Source of the DNA: Phellopilus nigrolimitatus
Lineage: Eukaryota; Basidiomycota; Agaricomycetes; Hymenochaetales; Hymenochaetaceae
Length of the DNA stretch: 64,000 nucleotides
NCBI GenBank assembly: GCA_021029095.1
Contig: JAJOHG010000126.1
Location: forward strand, 1 to 64,000
Reading direction: 5' to 3'
Both the position numbers and the translations under genes were made by a program. Every line of letters starts with the position of its first letter. Within the stretch, counting starts at the first letter, position 1. Shown piece after piece: positions 62,480 through 64,000 of the stretch. A model generated the notes under the pieces. That model was not told where the DNA came from and made no database searches. It was given only the letters and a program-made list of their open reading frames with translations.

Positions 62480-64000
62480 TTACTCAAATGAATACATTGA
62501 GGGACGAAATAGCGAATAACACATACAGAATAATAATCCGAAGTCTGCTCTTTCGTCGTCTCGACTGTGATTCGTAATTGCTGAGGCATCTGTGACGTCC
62601 GGGCCAGAGATCATATTTCTACCTTGCAAGCTTGGAAAAAGCGTTGTGCGTACATAATTTGTTTGCGAAAACCTGCGATTCGAAATGGGAGACCCGAGGG
62701 GTGCATCTGTCCGGAGGTTCGATAAATTTACAAAGGTGCCCTCCTTCTGGATAACACGTCCTCGCAGCGCCTCTCGACTATTCAATCTGTATGCACATAA
62801 CATAAGGTCTCCAATGTCAGACGCTCTTTAAAATGGGCGTAATCTTACGAAGCGAGTAACGAGTTGACGTATACTGTGCAAAACTAATGAGAAGGACGTA
62901 TCGACACCGAAAATAAAGAATCTACGTTTCCCAAGACACCAGAAGAAACTAAGCCAGACAAAATTCAGCGGCATAGTAGCGAACTGGACATTTCGAAGTA
63001 AATTCGCTTTCATTTCAACGGGGTTTGATGAAATGATTACTTACGGAGACGACAGCAGCCGTTGCACAGATGCTTGTTAGCAGCCCCGTATTGATTGCAT
63101 AGACAGTGAGCGTCGTTATTAGTGAATCCGTGCTGCAAGCCCATTCAGTTACATTCACACCGAGTATAAATCGAAAACGAGAGCGATACACGAACCGCTC
63201 GAAACCAGTCCGATTTTTACTGAGAAAGTAGACGAGCGATACAGCGATGGTGATGTCCGCAGCCGCCGCACTTCCAAGGCCCGTGCTGGTCACCCACGTA
63301 AGCTGTGAGTACTTGGAAAACTCCTTGAGGATAAATCTACAGAAAAGGACTGAATCTTCCATAAATGTGTTTAAGAAGAAAGCAGATGTACCCTTCGACT
63401 GTGAAGACTGTCGCCAAGCTTGTTTATGAGGACTTGAAGATATCCTGTAAACACGAGACTTACAGATACCCAACCCACAATGCACGAATGCAAGGATGGT
63501 CTATAGGCAATATCGAAAGGTAGCTAGTCAAAAATAGGACAACATGCATATGTCTTACGCCTGCACGTACTATGAAACCTGTCAGAAACCAATTCTTGCT
63601 GACTGCATAGAAAAATGTGTATAAATGGAGTCAGCACGTAGTAGTAGTGCTCAAATTTGGTTGGCTCGCCTCTCCAAACCCGCTGAGCAAAGAACCTATT
63701 CAGCCGTCAGATGGAGCTCAAAGTGGAAGAAGTGTCAATAATATAGTGCTCACAGCTCGACCATCAATCCAATGAGGCCCTGCAAACAAATCAGTTGCTT
63801 GGCTTGCAGAAGGAAATAGCGGCTTACATTACAGTCAGTCTGGATCTATTGTGAACAATCATAATGTATAGTAAGTATCGTTCTCTGGGAATGTCTTGGG
63901 ATCGACTTACGTTCATACTCCAGTACGTAAGTTCCAAGTTTTCAGGGTTGTTGAAGTTCGTTACGAGATACCTGCACGCAAAATCGTCACCTACACTGCC
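62480..64000 (-). CDS. DUF6534-type membrane protein (basidiomycete), 5' end beyond window
   Basis: Reading from the right edge on the minus strand: YLVTNFNNPENLELTYWSMN (about 63.97-63.91 kb), GLIGLMVEL / FFAQRVWR, SKNWFLTG, TILAFVHCGLG, then KEFSKYSQLTWVTSTGLG with SAAAADITIAVSLVYFLSKNRTGFER, TDSLITTLTVYAINTGLLTS, an exon with MPLNFVWLSFFWCLGK, and a last exon with YRLNSREALRGR ending at 62480. TGLGSAAAAD and TDSLI-x-x-L-x-x-YAINTGLLTS are the DUF6534 core; the late LNSREAL matches the LNAR motif of the family. One upstream intron seems to use a GC donor (GCGAGC near 63.68 kb). Multi-pass membrane protein of unknown role; exon borders are approximate. Confidence 0.75.

Noticed and set aside
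1..64000. CRISPR arrays, bacterial operons, tRNA or rRNA genes
   Set aside because: No regular spacer-repeat pattern, no cloverleaf or rRNA motif was noticed, and gene structure is eukaryotic. A tRNA scan was not possible by eye, so a missed tRNA cannot be excluded.

Overview
The window is nuclear DNA from a filamentous basidiomycete, most likely an Agaricomycete and possibly a polypore. Reasons: short (about 50-120 nt) GT-AG introns in nearly every gene; fungal-type (FunK1) kinases; DUF6533- and DUF6534-type membrane proteins; a MYND-family-like ARM protein; hydrophobin-like secreted cysteine-rich proteins; the fungal acetyltransferase Rtt109; and GC-rich third positions in the housekeeping genes. 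All gene models were spliced by eye.

Layout. (1) 1-14945: a head-to-tail array of a Ty1/copia retrotransposon with a period of 5041 bp. Three internal domains share 527-bp LTRs. The first domain is cut by the window edge and carries four 1-nt homopolymer indels; the other two encode an intact 1478-aa Gag-Pol. The right LTR ends inside exon 4 of a MYND-family-like gene (minus strand, 16962 to 14949), which is cut in two. (2) 17983-19221: an OB-fold-type protein gene (minus). (3) About 20.9-52.1 kb: a large, diverged inverted duplication. The left arm (about 20.88-32.14 kb) and right arm (about 40.49-52.09 kb) carry the same genes in mirror order: FunK1 kinase, NmrA-like reductase, FunK1 kinase, hydrophobin-like gene, a fragment of the OB-fold gene, AT-hook/Eaf6 gene, NmrA-like reductase. 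(4) The 8.3-kb spacer holds a third, shortened Eaf6 copy, the isocitrate lyase gene (34835-36580, with a cluster of SYGGRG motifs in its promoter) and a DUF6533 membrane-protein gene. (5) 52.4-64 kb: a single-copy flank with another hydrophobin-like gene, Rtt109, a 1029-aa low-complexity protein, a fourth hydrophobin-like gene and the 3' part of a DUF6534 gene.

How the genes may work together. Isocitrate lyase is the first enzyme of the glyoxylate bypass (C2 and oxalate metabolism in wood-decay fungi). Eaf6 (NuA4-type complexes) and Rtt109 (H3K56) are both histone acetylation factors; that they share the locus may be chance. The four NmrA-like proteins are intact (285 or 295 aa). The FunK1 copies are decaying or changing: the HxD catalytic aspartate is D, N or E in the three longer copies, and the fourth is truncated at the outer end of the right arm. 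An 888-bp TIR element (TA target duplication) with a 326-bp TIR element nested in it interrupts only the right arm, so it arrived after the duplication.
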